NCBI GenBank assembly: GCA_030848705.1
Contig: CM061237.1
Location: 83,757,910-83,821,909 of the forward strand
From: Heracleum sosnowskyi
Taxonomy: Eukaryota > Streptophyta > Magnoliopsida > Apiales > Apiaceae
Direction: 5' to 3'
Length of the DNA: 64,000 nt
Shown here: positions 19,384 through 29,118 of the stretch, piece by piece
Position numbering within the stretch: position 1 is the first letter of the stretch
Layout of the letters: each line of letters starts with the position of its first letter
Notes under the pieces: generated by a model
What the model was told of the DNA's origin: nothing
The model's input: the letters and a program-made list of their open reading frames with translations, nothing else
Databases searched by the model: none
Position numbers and translations under genes: made by a program

Positions 19384-20250
19384 TTTGACCTCAAATTAGG
19401 TTATTTTCGACCAGGAATTCGACCTGGAATTCGTACAAATTCGACCAGGATTTCGACCTGGAATTCGAGTTCAAACTGTTGTGAGGTCGAAGCCATCGAC
19501 CAGGAATCCCAGGTCTTTTTCGACCTCATCTGTTCGACCACGACTCAGTATGTTTTCGACCTCAAATTGTAAGCCATTGTCGACCAGGATTTCCCGTTTT
19601 TCGACCTCGATGTTGGTCCCAGGTCGTCTGTTTCGACCAGGAATTCCTAGTCATTTTCGACTAGGATCATTCGACCAGGATTTTAGTATATCTTCGACCT
19701 CGATTAATTGTGAGGTCGAAGCTGTCGACTTCGCTTCATAACCGTTTTTCGACCTCGACGCGTCGACTTCATTTCCATGTGTTTTCGACCAGGATTTCTT
19801 AGTTATCCTAGTTTTATTTTGGTACATGGTCATATGTTTCGACCTCGATTTCCCATACATTTTCGATCTCGTTTGTTCGATCTCATCCTCGTGTCTCTTC
19901 GACCTCGTTTTTCTGCCTTTCGACCTCATTTTGGTGTGAGGTCGAAGGGTACGAGCTCGATTTATAGTGTATTTTCGATCTCATTCAATCGACTTCGATC
20001 TAGGGTCTTTTCGACCTCATTTCTTCAACTTTTTGACTTGCTTTTGGTGCGAAGTCGATGGACACAACTTCAATTTCGCGTGTATTTTCGACTTGGGTCG
20101 TGCGACCTTGAATTAAGGTCTTTTCGACCTTGATTCATTAATTTTTTGAGTTTATTTGGGAGTGAGGTCGAGTGATACGACCTCAATTTCTCATATACTT
20201 TCGATCTGGAGCCTTCGATGTCGATCAAAGGTCTTTTTCGATCTTGATTT
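19384..20250. repeat. Degenerate tandem array of TTCGACC motifs, period about 114 bp
   Basis: By eye there are more than 20 CGACC cores, mostly TTTTCGACCTC or TTCGACCAGGA, in about 870 bases. A longer landmark, GTGAGGTCGAAG or its variants, recurs at about 19479, 19708, 19935, 20045 and 20160, with weaker copies near 19565 and 19820, which fits a decayed monomer of about 114 bp. It lies between the 3' LTR and the antisense gene. Frames translated through it (19481-20133) are Ser/Arg/Phe-rich and not convincing genes. Confidence 0.8.
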
Positions 20251-20467
20251 TTTGCCTTGGTTTTTATTCCAAGATTTATCTTTTATTCGGGCTTTAAACT
20301 TTTCCAGCCTTGGGCCTTAATGGGCCTTAATAGTTTGGGCTTTGATTTTGCCTGAGACTTAATTTATTTGGGCTTTTGCCTTTGTAACCCAAAAATGGAT
20401 TTTATGGGCCTTACTGGCTATTAACGGTTACCCTTCCTTAACCGGTAGGGTTTCCAGTCACTTTGCT

Positions 20468-20475
20468 TATAAAAG
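20468..20475 (+). promoter_or_regulatory. TATA box of the antisense gene
   Basis: TATAAAAG in a GC-flanked context about 300 bases upstream of the antisense gene's ATG at 20765. The intervening leader is pyrimidine-rich and then contains repeated GAAGATTT units (about 20628-20765). Confidence 0.6.
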
Positions 20476-20764
20476 AGTGGAATTTCCACTTTATTCTTCA
20501 CTTTATATCTTCAAATCTCCGAAAATTTCTCTCTAGTTTTTCTCTCTTTTACTCCGTGGTAAGGCAATTCCCGGCGAGCTTTTTACGGTGGTGTTCGTGT
20601 TTTTCTGGGTTCAATCTTCTTCCGTTGAAGATTATCTGGGCTCAACCTTCATCCTTTGAAGATTTCTGGGGTTCTTTGAAGATTTTCTGAGAATTTCTTT
20701 GAAGATTTGAAGATTTGAAGATTTTTCTGGGTTTTTTTCTGGGATTTCTCTTGAAGATTTGAAG

Positions 20765-22600
20765 ATGTCTGACAAAACTGCTCAACGCCTCCAGAAAATG
20801 AACAAAGCTTCTAAGAGAGGTATCACCATTCGTTCTTTTCATATGTCACTTCAGGATATGATCTTAGAGCGTAGTGATGAATATCCTCATGTATCGCACT
20901 TAGATTCCTTTGATTGTAGCAATAAGTTTCATGAAATCGATAAAATTAGGGACTATAACAAAATGTATAGGGTTAAGTCCCCTTATTGATTAGTTCCTGC
21001 CGGGCCAGGGGACCGTTCTTGCCATTGGCGTCCTGATGCTTTATGCATTTACAAGGATGCCATTGTCGCGGGACTCAGGTTTCCCTTTCATGAGTTCATT
21101 CCCAGGCTTTTGGCTGATGTTGGGATTAACCCTTGCCAACTTCCTCCAAACGCCTGGAGAATCATTATGTGCTTTATTGTTCTTTGCTTGAAGAACAAAT
21201 TTCCATTGTCAGTAGCTTTGTTTAGGAGAATTTTCCAGTTTAAGAATAGTTCAGCTGTTACTTTGGGTTGGGTTTATATCAACCACCGTCCTTCCACTCC
21301 CCCCATATTTCACCCTAAATCCATTCCAGACAATAACCCAAAATGGAAAGAAGAGTTCATGTATTTAGTTTGGGAAGGAGGGGATTGGGGCACCCTTTTT
21401 CGTAGTTCCTTTAGTAGGGTTTCAGATGGTAGCCCTAGTGATATCATCCTGAGTGATGAGGAGGCCCATGCATATGTTGAACTTACAAAGGATAACTATG
21501 CCACAATGGCTTGGGTGCTCCTGGATGAGTTCCAGCTTAGGTCCTTGGGACTTTCCAACGTTTCTGATAAGGGTAATTCTCACCTCATATCTTTCTTTCT
21601 TTATTTAAGATTAACTTATACCAATTGTTTCTTTCCTTGTATCTTTTGCAGCTGCGGTCTTTATCAATAAAACCAACGAGCCTGAAGATGGGGAGACAGC
21701 TAGGATGAAGAGGGCACGTTTGGGAGTGAAGGACCCCCGTGCTTCTAGTGTTCCAGCTTTCTTAAGGCCTCATGTGGACCTTACTGAGGATGCCGAGGGC
21801 CCTGCCTCGGGCAAGAGTGCAGTTTGGCGCCCCAATTGGGGTCTTAGGAAGAAAGACACTGTGATGGGAGTGTCCAAGCATGTTGTGGAGTGGTCTTATC
21901 ACTCTTTGACTCCTTGTGACTACAAGGATTTTGTCTCCAACTCTACCATTGAAGGGGTGGAGCATGCTGGATCCCAAGCTATGGCTGCTGTAAGCATTTT
22001 TCTCCTTGTTTTCTTTGTAGTTTTTGATGTATTTCAAGTTTAAGTTTTTAACTTATAACTTGCTTGCAGCTTAATGCCAACTACCAAGGGGCTCTCTTTC
22101 AAGCTAAGTCTTGGCGCTCATCTTCTGAGGCCAACCAAGGCAAGTTTGAGAAGTCCCAGGAGGAAATGGCTTCAGTGAAGGCCACTCTGGCTAGGAAGGA
22201 GAAGGAGTTGGCTGACTCCCAGGCTGCGCTGGTGTCTTTGAGGAAAGGCAAGGATGACTTCATCGATGAGTACCTTGACTCCTCGGAGTACGAGGACTTG
22301 ATTGATAAGCATGACGAGCTCCTCTTCCCAGTTCAGTATACTAAGGGATGGGATGACGCTCTTTCTGCTGTTTTGGAGAAGATGCCTGGATCTCTCCTTA
22401 TTTCTGATTTTCCAAGCCCTCACCTTTCTACTCCTTTGGAGATGGCTTTGGCTGGAGAGGACGAGATGGAGGAGGATGATAGGATCTTAGACCTGGATCA
22501 CACTTCCCCACCTGGTCAGACTGCCGGAGCTGATGATGCTGTCTTTCCCTCTAGAGAGAAAGAGGAGGAGGAGGAGGAGGACGTAGACAAGGAAGATTAG
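20765..22600 (+). pseudogene. Antisense gene of the Tat element (three exons, one nonsense codon)
   Basis: Exons 20765-21572, 21652-21989 and 22070-22600 join with consistent phases (1677 bases, 559 codons). The introns are GT-AG, 79 and 80 bases, U-rich. The only lesion seen is an in-frame TGA at 20987-20989; the frame continues past it. The N-terminal half (PFHEFIPRLLADVGINPCQL, LPPNAWRIIMCFIVL) resembles the putative gypsy-type transposon domain found in antisense ORFs of Tat elements. The third exon encodes a Lys/Glu/Ala-rich coiled-coil segment and an acidic C-terminus (E-rich, ending DVDKED). The role of such proteins is unknown. The gene is convergent with pol, the two ends being 300 bases apart. 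Confidence 0.78.
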
Positions 22601-22902
22601 GTGTAGTTTCACTTTTGGCCATCATGGCTTGTACTTTTGTTTATGTACTTTTGGCCTACGGGCTTAACTTAACTCTTGTTTAAGTTTTTATTTATGTCTG
22701 GTGGCCATTCATGGCTTGTGTTGTTTTTCTTGCTTCTTGAATGTTTATCAACACTCATAGTATATAAGCTCTAAGACATGAAAATACTGAATTTATTCAT
22801 AACTTGAAAATGGGATCAACCCTTACATAGTACCCAAGTTTAAGAACTCGGGTTGGTTTTATCAAACCTTATTCATAGTAGTGAGTCCTCCTAGGAAACA
22901 CC
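22601..22902. other. Gap between convergent pol and antisense gene
   Basis: Presumed 3' UTRs of both transcription units, with a TTTTGGCC/GGCCATxATGGC theme at 22610-22720. No coding potential seen. Confidence 0.5.
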
Positions 22903-23754
22903 TTAAACATAATAAACTTTCAAATTGGAGGCATGCCAAGTCCTTGGCACCTCATGCCCTTCAAGGGTTTCTAGCTTGTATGAGCCTCGACCAAATACGT
23001 TCTTGACGCGATATGGTCCTTCCCAATTTGGGGCCAACTTGCCTTTTTGTCCAACTCCGGATGCTTAAATCTTTCTGAGAACCAAGTCTCCTTGACGAAA
23101 GAACCTTTCTTTAACCCTTAGGTTGTAGTAGAAAGAGGCTTTCTTTTGATGTTCAACTATCTTGGCGTTTGCTTCATCTCTAACTTCGTCAATTAGATCC
23201 AAAGCTAGCCTCAAGCCTTCTTCATTTTCTTCTGGTTCATAAGCCTCAACTCTTGGGGAGGTGTGAGTAATCTCCACCGGGACCACTGCCTCTGCTCCAT
23301 AAGCCAATAGAAATGGAGTTGCCCCGGTGGTGACTTTACAAGTAGTACGGTATGCCCAAAGTATGGGGAGTAATTCGTCTACCCAAGTGTTTCTGGAGCG
23401 TTCAACTCTTTTCTTTAGTCCATCCATGATTATTCGATTTGCAACCTCAGCTTGCCCATTTGCTTGAGGATGGGCAACAGAAGTGAAGCGCAACTTGATA
23501 TCGTTCTCATCACAATATTTCTTGAATTCATCATTGTTAAACTGAGTCCCATTGTCCGTAACCAGGACTCGTGGAATTCCGTATCTGCATATCACATTTT
23601 CCCAGAAGAAATGCATTACTTGCTTGGTGGTTATCTTGGCTAATGGCTTAGCCTCAATCCACTTGGTGAAGTAGTCAATTGCCACTATCAAGAACTTTCT
23701 CTGAGCACTTGCCATAGGAAAAGGCCCAAGTATATCCATTCCCCACATGGGCAA
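22903..23754 (-). pseudogene. Tat element integrase core and C-terminus
   Basis: The frame has the gypsy integrase catalytic core: WGMDILGPFPMASAQRKFL (first Asp), VTDNGTQFNNDEF (second Asp), HPQANGQAEVANR (Glu), followed by the YGAEAVVPVEI region. An in-frame TAA at 23065-23067 interrupts it, and the same frame continues with KLAPNWEGPYRV and TWHASNLKVYYV to a stop at 22903. At its N-terminal end a frameshift near 23745-23760 cuts it from the HHCC region. Confidence 0.88.
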
Positions 23755-26700
23755 AGGGGATGGGTGAGTTAATGGATGTCATCATCTCTGGTGGTTGTCT
23801 AACCACTGGTGCATGTTTCTGGCACCGTTCACATTTCTTCACATAGCTTTTAGCATCAGCAAGTATGCTTGGCCAATAGAAACCTAGACGAGTGATTTTA
23901 TGGGCAAGAGCTCTGCCCCCCAAGTGCTGTCCACAAATTCCTTCGTGTACTTCCTTCAGGGCCAATTCTGCCTCTTGAGGTCTTAAACATTTCAGATATG
24001 GAATGATGAAAGACTTTTTGTATAGGATTCCCTCAATCAGGGTATACCTTAGTGCTCTGACGTACAGCTTTCGTGCTTCTGAAGTGTCGTTGGGTAACCA
24101 CCCAGTTTTTAGATGAGATTTGATGGGATCAATCCAACAACCGCCACCATCAATGGGTGTTACCAACTTTCCGTTGATGCTTGGGGTCTTCAAGACTTGG
24201 AAGTATACACTCCCTGCATAGTTTTCAATTTCAAAAGAAGCAAACTTAGACATGGCATCAGCCTTTATGTTTTCTTCCCTTGGAATATGCTCCACATAAC
24301 ATTCGTCAAATTGAGTCATGATGGCCTTAACAAGTTTCAAGTACTTGGCCATGACTTCATCTCTGGCCTCAAATTCCCCATTTACTTGGGAAACCACTAG
24401 CCTAGAGTCTCCACATACTTTCAGAGTTTTGACCCTCAAGGCTCCAGCCAGCCCTAAGCCAGCTATCAGAGCTTCATACTTAGCCTCATTGTTTGTCGTT
24501 GGGAAGTCAAGTTTTAGTGCATACTCAATGAGGAATCCATCAGGACTTTGTAGCACTAAACCAGCTCCACTTGATTTTGTTTTTGATGCTCCATCAAAAT
24601 AGAGCACCCAATATTCTTTGAAGTCCATTTCTTGATCTTTCTTATCTTCCACTATTACTTCCTGCCCCCCGACTTCTTGGTTGTCAATGGTACATTCAAC
24701 CATGAAGTCAGCAAGTGCCTGAGCTTTTATGGCCGTTCGAGACTTATACTTGATGTCAAATTCGCCCAATTCAATAGCCCATTTGATCAATCTTCCACTA
24801 ACTTGAGGGCTATGCAAGATGTTTCTTAGAGGTTGATCAGTCAAAACCTCTATCTTGTGAGCCTGGAAGTACGGGCGTAGCTTTCTTGAGGCCATTATCA
24901 AGGCTAAGGCAAACTTCTCAATCGTTGAGTAGTTTATTTCTGCCCCATGAAGAATCTTACTCACATAGTAGACGGGCTTTTGCACTTTCAATTCTTCCTT
25001 TATCAGTACAACTCCAAGGGCTGTGTTAGAAACTGCCAAGTACAAGTAGAGAGTTTCCTTTGGCTTGGGTTTTGCCAATAGTGGTGCCTCAACCATGTAT
25101 TTCTTCAGGGCCTCAAAGGCCTCTTGGCTTTCAGTTGTCCATTCAAATTTTTTCACTTTTTTGAGTGCTTTGAAGAAGGGTAAACACTTCTCTCCTGACT
25201 TGGAGATGAACCTTCCCAATGCTGCCACTCTCCCTATTAGCTTTTGGACATCTTTGACAGTCCGTGGTGGCTCCATGTCTAGAATTGCTTTGATTTTGTC
25301 GGGATTGGCCTCGATTCCTCTCTTGGAAACCATTAGGCCTAAAAATTTTCCCGAGTCTACACCAAAGGCACACTTTGCTGGATTCAACATCATCTTGTGG
25401 TGCCTCAGCACTTCGAATGCCTCTCGGAGGTGCTTAATGTGATCGGCCTTATCGAGGCTTTTGACTAGCATGTCATCTACGTAGAACTCCATGGTTTTTC
25501 CAATTAGGTGCTCAAAGATTTTGTTTACCAACCTTTGATATGTTGCCCCTGCATTCTTAAGTCCAAATGCCATGACTAAGAAGCAGAAAACACCAAAGTC
25601 AGTGATGAACGATACTTTGGCGATGTCATCCTCATGCATCTTGATTTGATTGTATCCACTGAAGCCATCCATGAAGCTAAGCATCTCGTGCCCAGCTGTA
25701 GCATCTATTAATGCATCAATTCTTGGTAAGGGAAAACAATCCTTAGGACATGCATCATTCAAGTCAGTGAAGTCGACGCACATCCTCCATTTTCCATTAG
25801 CCTTTCTAACCATCACGGGGTTAGCTAACCATTCTGGGAATTGGATTTCCTCAATGAATCCAGCTTCCAAAAGCTTATTCACTTCTTGTTTAATGGCTTC
25901 AAGCCTCTCTGGAGCAAAATTTCTTTTCTTTTGTTTCACTGTCTTCCTTTCTGGATCCACATTTAATTTGTGAGATATCAATTGGGGATCAATCCCTGGC
26001 ATGTCGGCCGCTGTCCAAGCAAAAACGTCATTGTTTTCTTGAAGAAAAGACGTGAGTTTGTTCTTCAATGGTTCGGGCAGTAGTGCCCCAATATAAGTCA
26101 CCTTCTCTGATTCTCCAGGGACTAGGGGAATTGGGACCAAGTCCTCAGCCGGTTTCCCCCTTCTGTCCTCGTTGTCGCTGATACTCATGTCTTCAATTGG
26201 GAGAACTTGCCCCCCGATTCCATCAGGTCTTAATGCGGCTACATAACAACTTCTAGCCATCTTTTGGTCTCCTCGTTCTTCACCAATCCCATTCCTCGTT
26301 GGGAACTTGATTTTTAGATGATAAGATGAGGCAACAGCCTTGAACGCATGAAGACCAGTCCTTCCCAGGATTGCATTGTAGGTTGAAGTCGCTTTTATAA
26401 CTATGAAGTTCAACATCTGAGTAGACGTATTCATCCCTTGTGCCATAGTCATTGGGAGTTGGATAGTGCCTTCCACTTTTGATTCCACCCCGTTGAATCC
26501 GTATATAGGCATATTTGAGGGTATTAGCTGAGAGTCTGTGTAACCCATCTTGATAAAGGCATCGTGGAACAAGATATCCACTGAAGCTCCATTATCAACC
26601 AAGACTCTTTTTGTTTCAGAGTTGCCTATCACAGGTATTATGACAAGAGGATCATCATGGGGGAACTTCACCCCTTCTAAGTCTGAATCGTCAAAACCTA

Positions 26701-26827
26701 TTGACACTTCTGTTCTGGCACGTTTCGGTGCTTGTCCAACCACAGTCATTACCTCTCGGGCATAAGCCTTTCTTGAGTTTCGGGAGGATCCAGCAACAGT
26801 TGGCCCTCCGAATATCATGTTGATCAC
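23675..26827 (-). CDS. pol: Tat element protease, reverse transcriptase, two RNases H, integrase zinc region
   Basis: 1050 open codons. In order: aspartic protease (VLVDNGASVDILF, about residues 75-87), reverse transcriptase (ANPVMVRKANGKWRMCVDF, catalytic FYVDDMLVKS, KCAFGVDSGKFLG), gypsy RNase H (TLYLYLAVSNTALGVVL), a second RNase H of the archaeal type (WVLYFDGASKTKSSGAGLVL, NNEAKYEALIAGL, GDSRLVVSQVNGEF) and the HHCC integrase zinc region (GICGQHLGGRALAHKI, CERCQKHA). The last 20 or so codons are out of frame because of a shift near 23755. The dual RNase H identifies the Tat clade. Confidence 0.9.
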   Translation of the reverse strand: MINMIFGGPTVAGSSRNSRKAYAREVMTVVGQAPKRARTEVSIGFDDSDLEGVKFPHDDPLVIIPVIGNSETKRVLVDNGASVDILFHDAFIKMGYTDSQLIPSNMPIYGFNGVESKVEGTIQLPMTMAQGMNTSTQMLNFIVIKATSTYNAILGRTGLHAFKAVASSYHLKIKFPTRNGIGEERGDQKMARSCYVAALRPDGIGGQVLPIEDMSISDNEDRRGKPAEDLVPIPLVPGESEKVTYIGALLPEPLKNKLTSFLQENNDVFAWTAADMPGIDPQLISHKLNVDPERKTVKQKKRNFAPERLEAIKQEVNKLLEAGFIEEIQFPEWLANPVMVRKANGKWRMCVDFTDLNDACPKDCFPLPRIDALIDATAGHEMLSFMDGFSGYNQIKMHEDDIAKVSFITDFGVFCFLVMAFGLKNAGATYQRLVNKIFEHLIGKTMEFYVDDMLVKSLDKADHIKHLREAFEVLRHHKMMLNPAKCAFGVDSGKFLGLMVSKRGIEANPDKIKAILDMEPPRTVKDVQKLIGRVAALGRFISKSGEKCLPFFKALKKVKKFEWTTESQEAFEALKKYMVEAPLLAKPKPKETLYLYLAVSNTALGVVLIKEELKVQKPVYYVSKILHGAEINYSTIEKFALALIMASRKLRPYFQAHKIEVLTDQPLRNILHSPQVSGRLIKWAIELGEFDIKYKSRTAIKAQALADFMVECTIDNQEVGGQEVIVEDKKDQEMDFKEYWVLYFDGASKTKSSGAGLVLQSPDGFLIEYALKLDFPTTNNEAKYEALIAGLGLAGALRVKTLKVCGDSRLVVSQVNGEFEARDEVMAKYLKLVKAIMTQFDECYVEHIPREENIKADAMSKFASFEIENYAGSVYFQVLKTPSINGKLVTPIDGGGCWIDPIKSHLKTGWLPNDTSEARKLYVRALRYTLIEGILYKKSFIIPYLKCLRPQEAELALKEVHEGICGQHLGGRALAHKITRLGFYWPSILADAKSYVKKCERCQKHAPVVRQPPEMMTSINSPIPFAHVGNGYTWAFSYGKCSEKVLDSGN

Positions 26828-27136
26828 TGGCCCTCGGGGCTTGGGATTCCGATCTTGATCGTTGTCCCTTCTATCATAATCCTTTCTTTCATAGTTCCCC
26901 CTTTGGCTCCCTTGGCTTCCATCCTTAGTGAACTTGCTGAGTTTTCATTTTCGTATCAGAAACTCAATCTCATCTTTCAGTTGTCTACAATCATCGGTGT
27001 CATGACCGACTTCTTTGTGGAACCGACAAAACTGATTTTGGTTCCGTTTGGACAAATCAGTCCTCATTGGCTTTGGCCATTTGATATCTTCTTCCTTGGC
27101 TATCTCCATCAGAATTTGACTCCTGGGAGTATTCAA
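26828..27136 (-). pseudogene. Tat element nucleocapsid and gag-protease linker
   Basis: A short frame (26945-27136) encodes a Cys/His region CRFHKEVGHDTDDCRQLKDE typical of Tat gag C-termini. It stops at a TGA at 26945-26947, and the frame continues beyond it (LSKFTKDG..., Arg/Asp-rich) toward the protease ORF. The step from the gag frame above is a frameshift within about 27130-27190. Confidence 0.8.
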
Positions 27137-28593
27137 TCTTGCATATTCTGTGAATTTTGGCCCAAAATTGTTTCTCTTGGGGGGAGAATCGGAGTTCTTT
27201 GATGTTCTGGGGAACTTTTCCTTGACGTCGTACTCCTGAGTTTCTTTTCTTTTCTTTGAGTTTCCACCGTCGCCAGCGGTGGGTTCATACTTTCCTCAGC
27301 CTTGATGTACTTTCCGGCTCTATCTTGGAGCTTCAACATGCTCTCTGGTGGATGTTTAGCCAACGACCTCCTGAAGTGGTCATCAGTGGTTCCTTGTTGC
27401 AGGGCTATCATAGCCACTTTGTCATCTAAGTCCGGGACTTTCAAAGCCTCTCGAGTGAATCGATTGATGTAGTCCCTTAGGGCTTCATTCTTTCCTTGAC
27501 GTATTGCCATGAGTGATGCAGAACTTTTCTCATGCACCCTTCCACTAATGAACTGATTGATGAAAGCCTTGCTTAGTTCCTTAAAGGACCCAATAGAGTT
27601 GGGAGGTAGACGGCTATACCAACGTTGGGCCATGCCTGCCAAGGTTTGTGGAAACGCCCTACATTTGACCGCATCGTTGGCTGGCTGCAACAACAGTGCA
27701 TTGGAGAAGGTCCTTACATGATTTGCGGGATCTCCCGTTCCATCATAGGCTTTGATCGAAGGCATCTTAAACTTTCTGGATATAGCCGTTTTCATGATGT
27801 CTTGAGTAAACGGTGGTGTAGGATCATCAGGATCTCCTAGGGGCAACAGAATACTAAGATCACCCCTTGGGGCTTCAGCCCTCTTGGTCCTTCTTGGTGG
27901 ATCCAAGTTGATTATCGGGATTCCTTCAGTCGTTCGGCCCCGAGATTGGGCAGCCTCCTCTTCAGCAAGGAGTTTTTTGAGCCTTGCAGTCTCTGCCTCA
28001 TGGGCTGTAAGTTTCTCCCTAGTAGTTTGGGGTTGCTCCCGATTTGTCTGTGAAGAACGTCTCCTTCTTGGGGCGACATCCTCCCCAGTTGTATAACCCT
28101 CATCCTCAGTGTATGGGCCAGAGTAATCTTGAATGAGAGGGGTCTGACGAGTTTGTTGATTTTGGGGTCCCAGACCTTGAATATAAGGGGGCACATATGC
28201 CTCATGGTAGATTGGATTAGTTCCACTACCGCCCGCCATGGGTCGAGGGGGCATGCCATAGCTTGGCATCCCCAAAGTCTGATTCGCGTATTGAGGGAGA
28301 TCAGTAGTATGGAGTTGAAGGCTCCTTGGTGCACTCATGAGCAGCGGAGAGGTCGTGATTGGTTGCTGGTGAACGGTCTCTTGTGGATTAGATCCATGAA
28401 TGACCATCTGCAGGAGATTCGTCCCTTCAACCGAAATCGGGATTTCCGGTCCTTGAGTGTTGGTGGGGATATTCGCCCCTTGTGTGCCGGTAGTCGGCGG
28501 TGGCTGATCAGCCTCAGAGGTGATGGGGCGATCATCGGGAGTTTGAGTATCCCGAGCTGTTCTTCGTGTGTTTGCCATGGTTGATGTTGTCAT
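27133..28593 (-). CDS. gag: Tat element gag
   Basis: 486 codons, starting at the ATG that immediately follows the primer site. Residues 1-240 are Pro/Gln/Thr-rich and Arg/Glu-rich; the retrotransposon gag domain spans about 270-420 (RWYSRLPPNSIGSFKELSKA, FINQFISGRVHEKSSASL, LRDYINRFTREALKVPDLDD). It assembles element particles. It ends out of frame at 27133, because of a small indel before the nucleocapsid. Confidence 0.88.
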   Translation of the reverse strand: MTTSTMANTRRTARDTQTPDDRPITSEADQPPPTTGTQGANIPTNTQGPEIPISVEGTNLLQMVIHGSNPQETVHQQPITTSPLLMSAPRSLQLHTTDLPQYANQTLGMPSYGMPPRPMAGGSGTNPIYHEAYVPPYIQGLGPQNQQTRQTPLIQDYSGPYTEDEGYTTGEDVAPRRRRSSQTNREQPQTTREKLTAHEAETARLKKLLAEEEAAQSRGRTTEGIPIINLDPPRRTKRAEAPRGDLSILLPLGDPDDPTPPFTQDIMKTAISRKFKMPSIKAYDGTGDPANHVRTFSNALLLQPANDAVKCRAFPQTLAGMAQRWYSRLPPNSIGSFKELSKAFINQFISGRVHEKSSASLMAIRQGKNEALRDYINRFTREALKVPDLDDKVAMIALQQGTTDDHFRRSLAKHPPESMLKLQDRAGKYIKAEESMNPPLATVETQRKEKKLRSTTSRKSSPEHQRTPILPPRETILGQNSQNMQD

Positions 28594-28609
28594 CCCACAG
28601 ACGGCGCCA
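28594..28609 (-). promoter_or_regulatory. Tat element primer-binding site
   Basis: TGGCGCCGTCTGTGGG on the minus strand lies two bases past the 5' LTR. This is the GGCGCC-type primer site usual in Tat/Athila gypsy elements, distinct from the Met-tRNA site of the copia elements here. The gag ATG follows directly. Confidence 0.88.
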
Positions 28610-28611
28610 AA

Positions 28612-29118
28612 TGTTATGGATTAAAAAACGTGCTTGTGTAATTAATGCTAAGGTTTAATGAGCTTCGAGCTTTTATGGCTGCACTCGTGTTTCCGGACTA
28701 AATTGGTCCTCACAAGATGCCTACGTATCTCAAATCGTTATTGAGAATCAAGCCAAAGACGTAGTTCTGATTGTAGGATCAGGGACCTTATATAGGCGTC
28801 TGGAGCCTAGTATTTATGGTATGTTTAGGAGTCTTAGCGAATAAGTCTCCTTTTTGATATTGGATAAGCATTGTATTACTTGCAGGATAAGTCTTTTCCT
28901 TGTTGATAAAGGCTATGACTCATTAATTGCCTTTAATTGGGATTCTGGATCCTTCTTTGACCAATTTTGCCATAATTTGGGCTCTTTTAATGAGCCGTAT
29001 ATTTTACCTATTCATTAATTACGAAATTAATGAATAATTAGGGATTTGGGCATTAAATATCACACCTTTTCATTGGACCGTCAATTATATTTCTATAATT
29101 ACTTTTCTGACCATATCA
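28612..29118 (-). repeat. Tat element 5' LTR
   Basis: 507 bp, TGTTATGGA...CCATATCA on the plus strand, with the primer site on its inner side and the duplication GGCTT beyond 29118. Four differences from the other LTR. Confidence 0.95.

Larger units (their letters stand above)
18787..29118 (-). mobile_element. Tat-type Ty3/gypsy element with antisense gene, 10,332 bp
   Basis: Two 507-bp LTRs (18787-19293, 28612-29118) differ at only four positions by eye (0.8%), and GGCTT flanks both ends (18782-18786, 29119-29123), so insertion into the LINE is recent. Minus-strand order: primer site, gag, protease, reverse transcriptase, RNase H, a second archaeal-type RNase H, integrase. The extra RNase H and the antisense ORF between integrase and 3' LTR are diagnostic of the Tat group. 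Frame lesions in gag, at the protease junction and in integrase make it defective despite its youth. Confidence 0.95.

Noticed and set aside
19481..20133. Plus-strand frames 19481-19741 and 19777-20133 and minus frame 19651-19929 as genes
   Set aside because: They are Ser/Arg/Phe-rich translations of the tandem array, overlap on both strands and show no domain.
19384..20250. CRISPR-like or W-box array reading of the TTCGACC repeats
   Set aside because: Spacing is irregular, repeats are short and degenerate on both strands, and the host is a plant. The core TTCGACC has an extra C relative to the W-box TTGACC, so W-box binding cannot be assumed.
22903..26827. Endogenous pararetrovirus origin for the gypsy pol
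   Set aside because: Paired LTRs, a 5-bp target duplication, an integrase and the dual RNase H identify an LTR retrotransposon of the Tat group.
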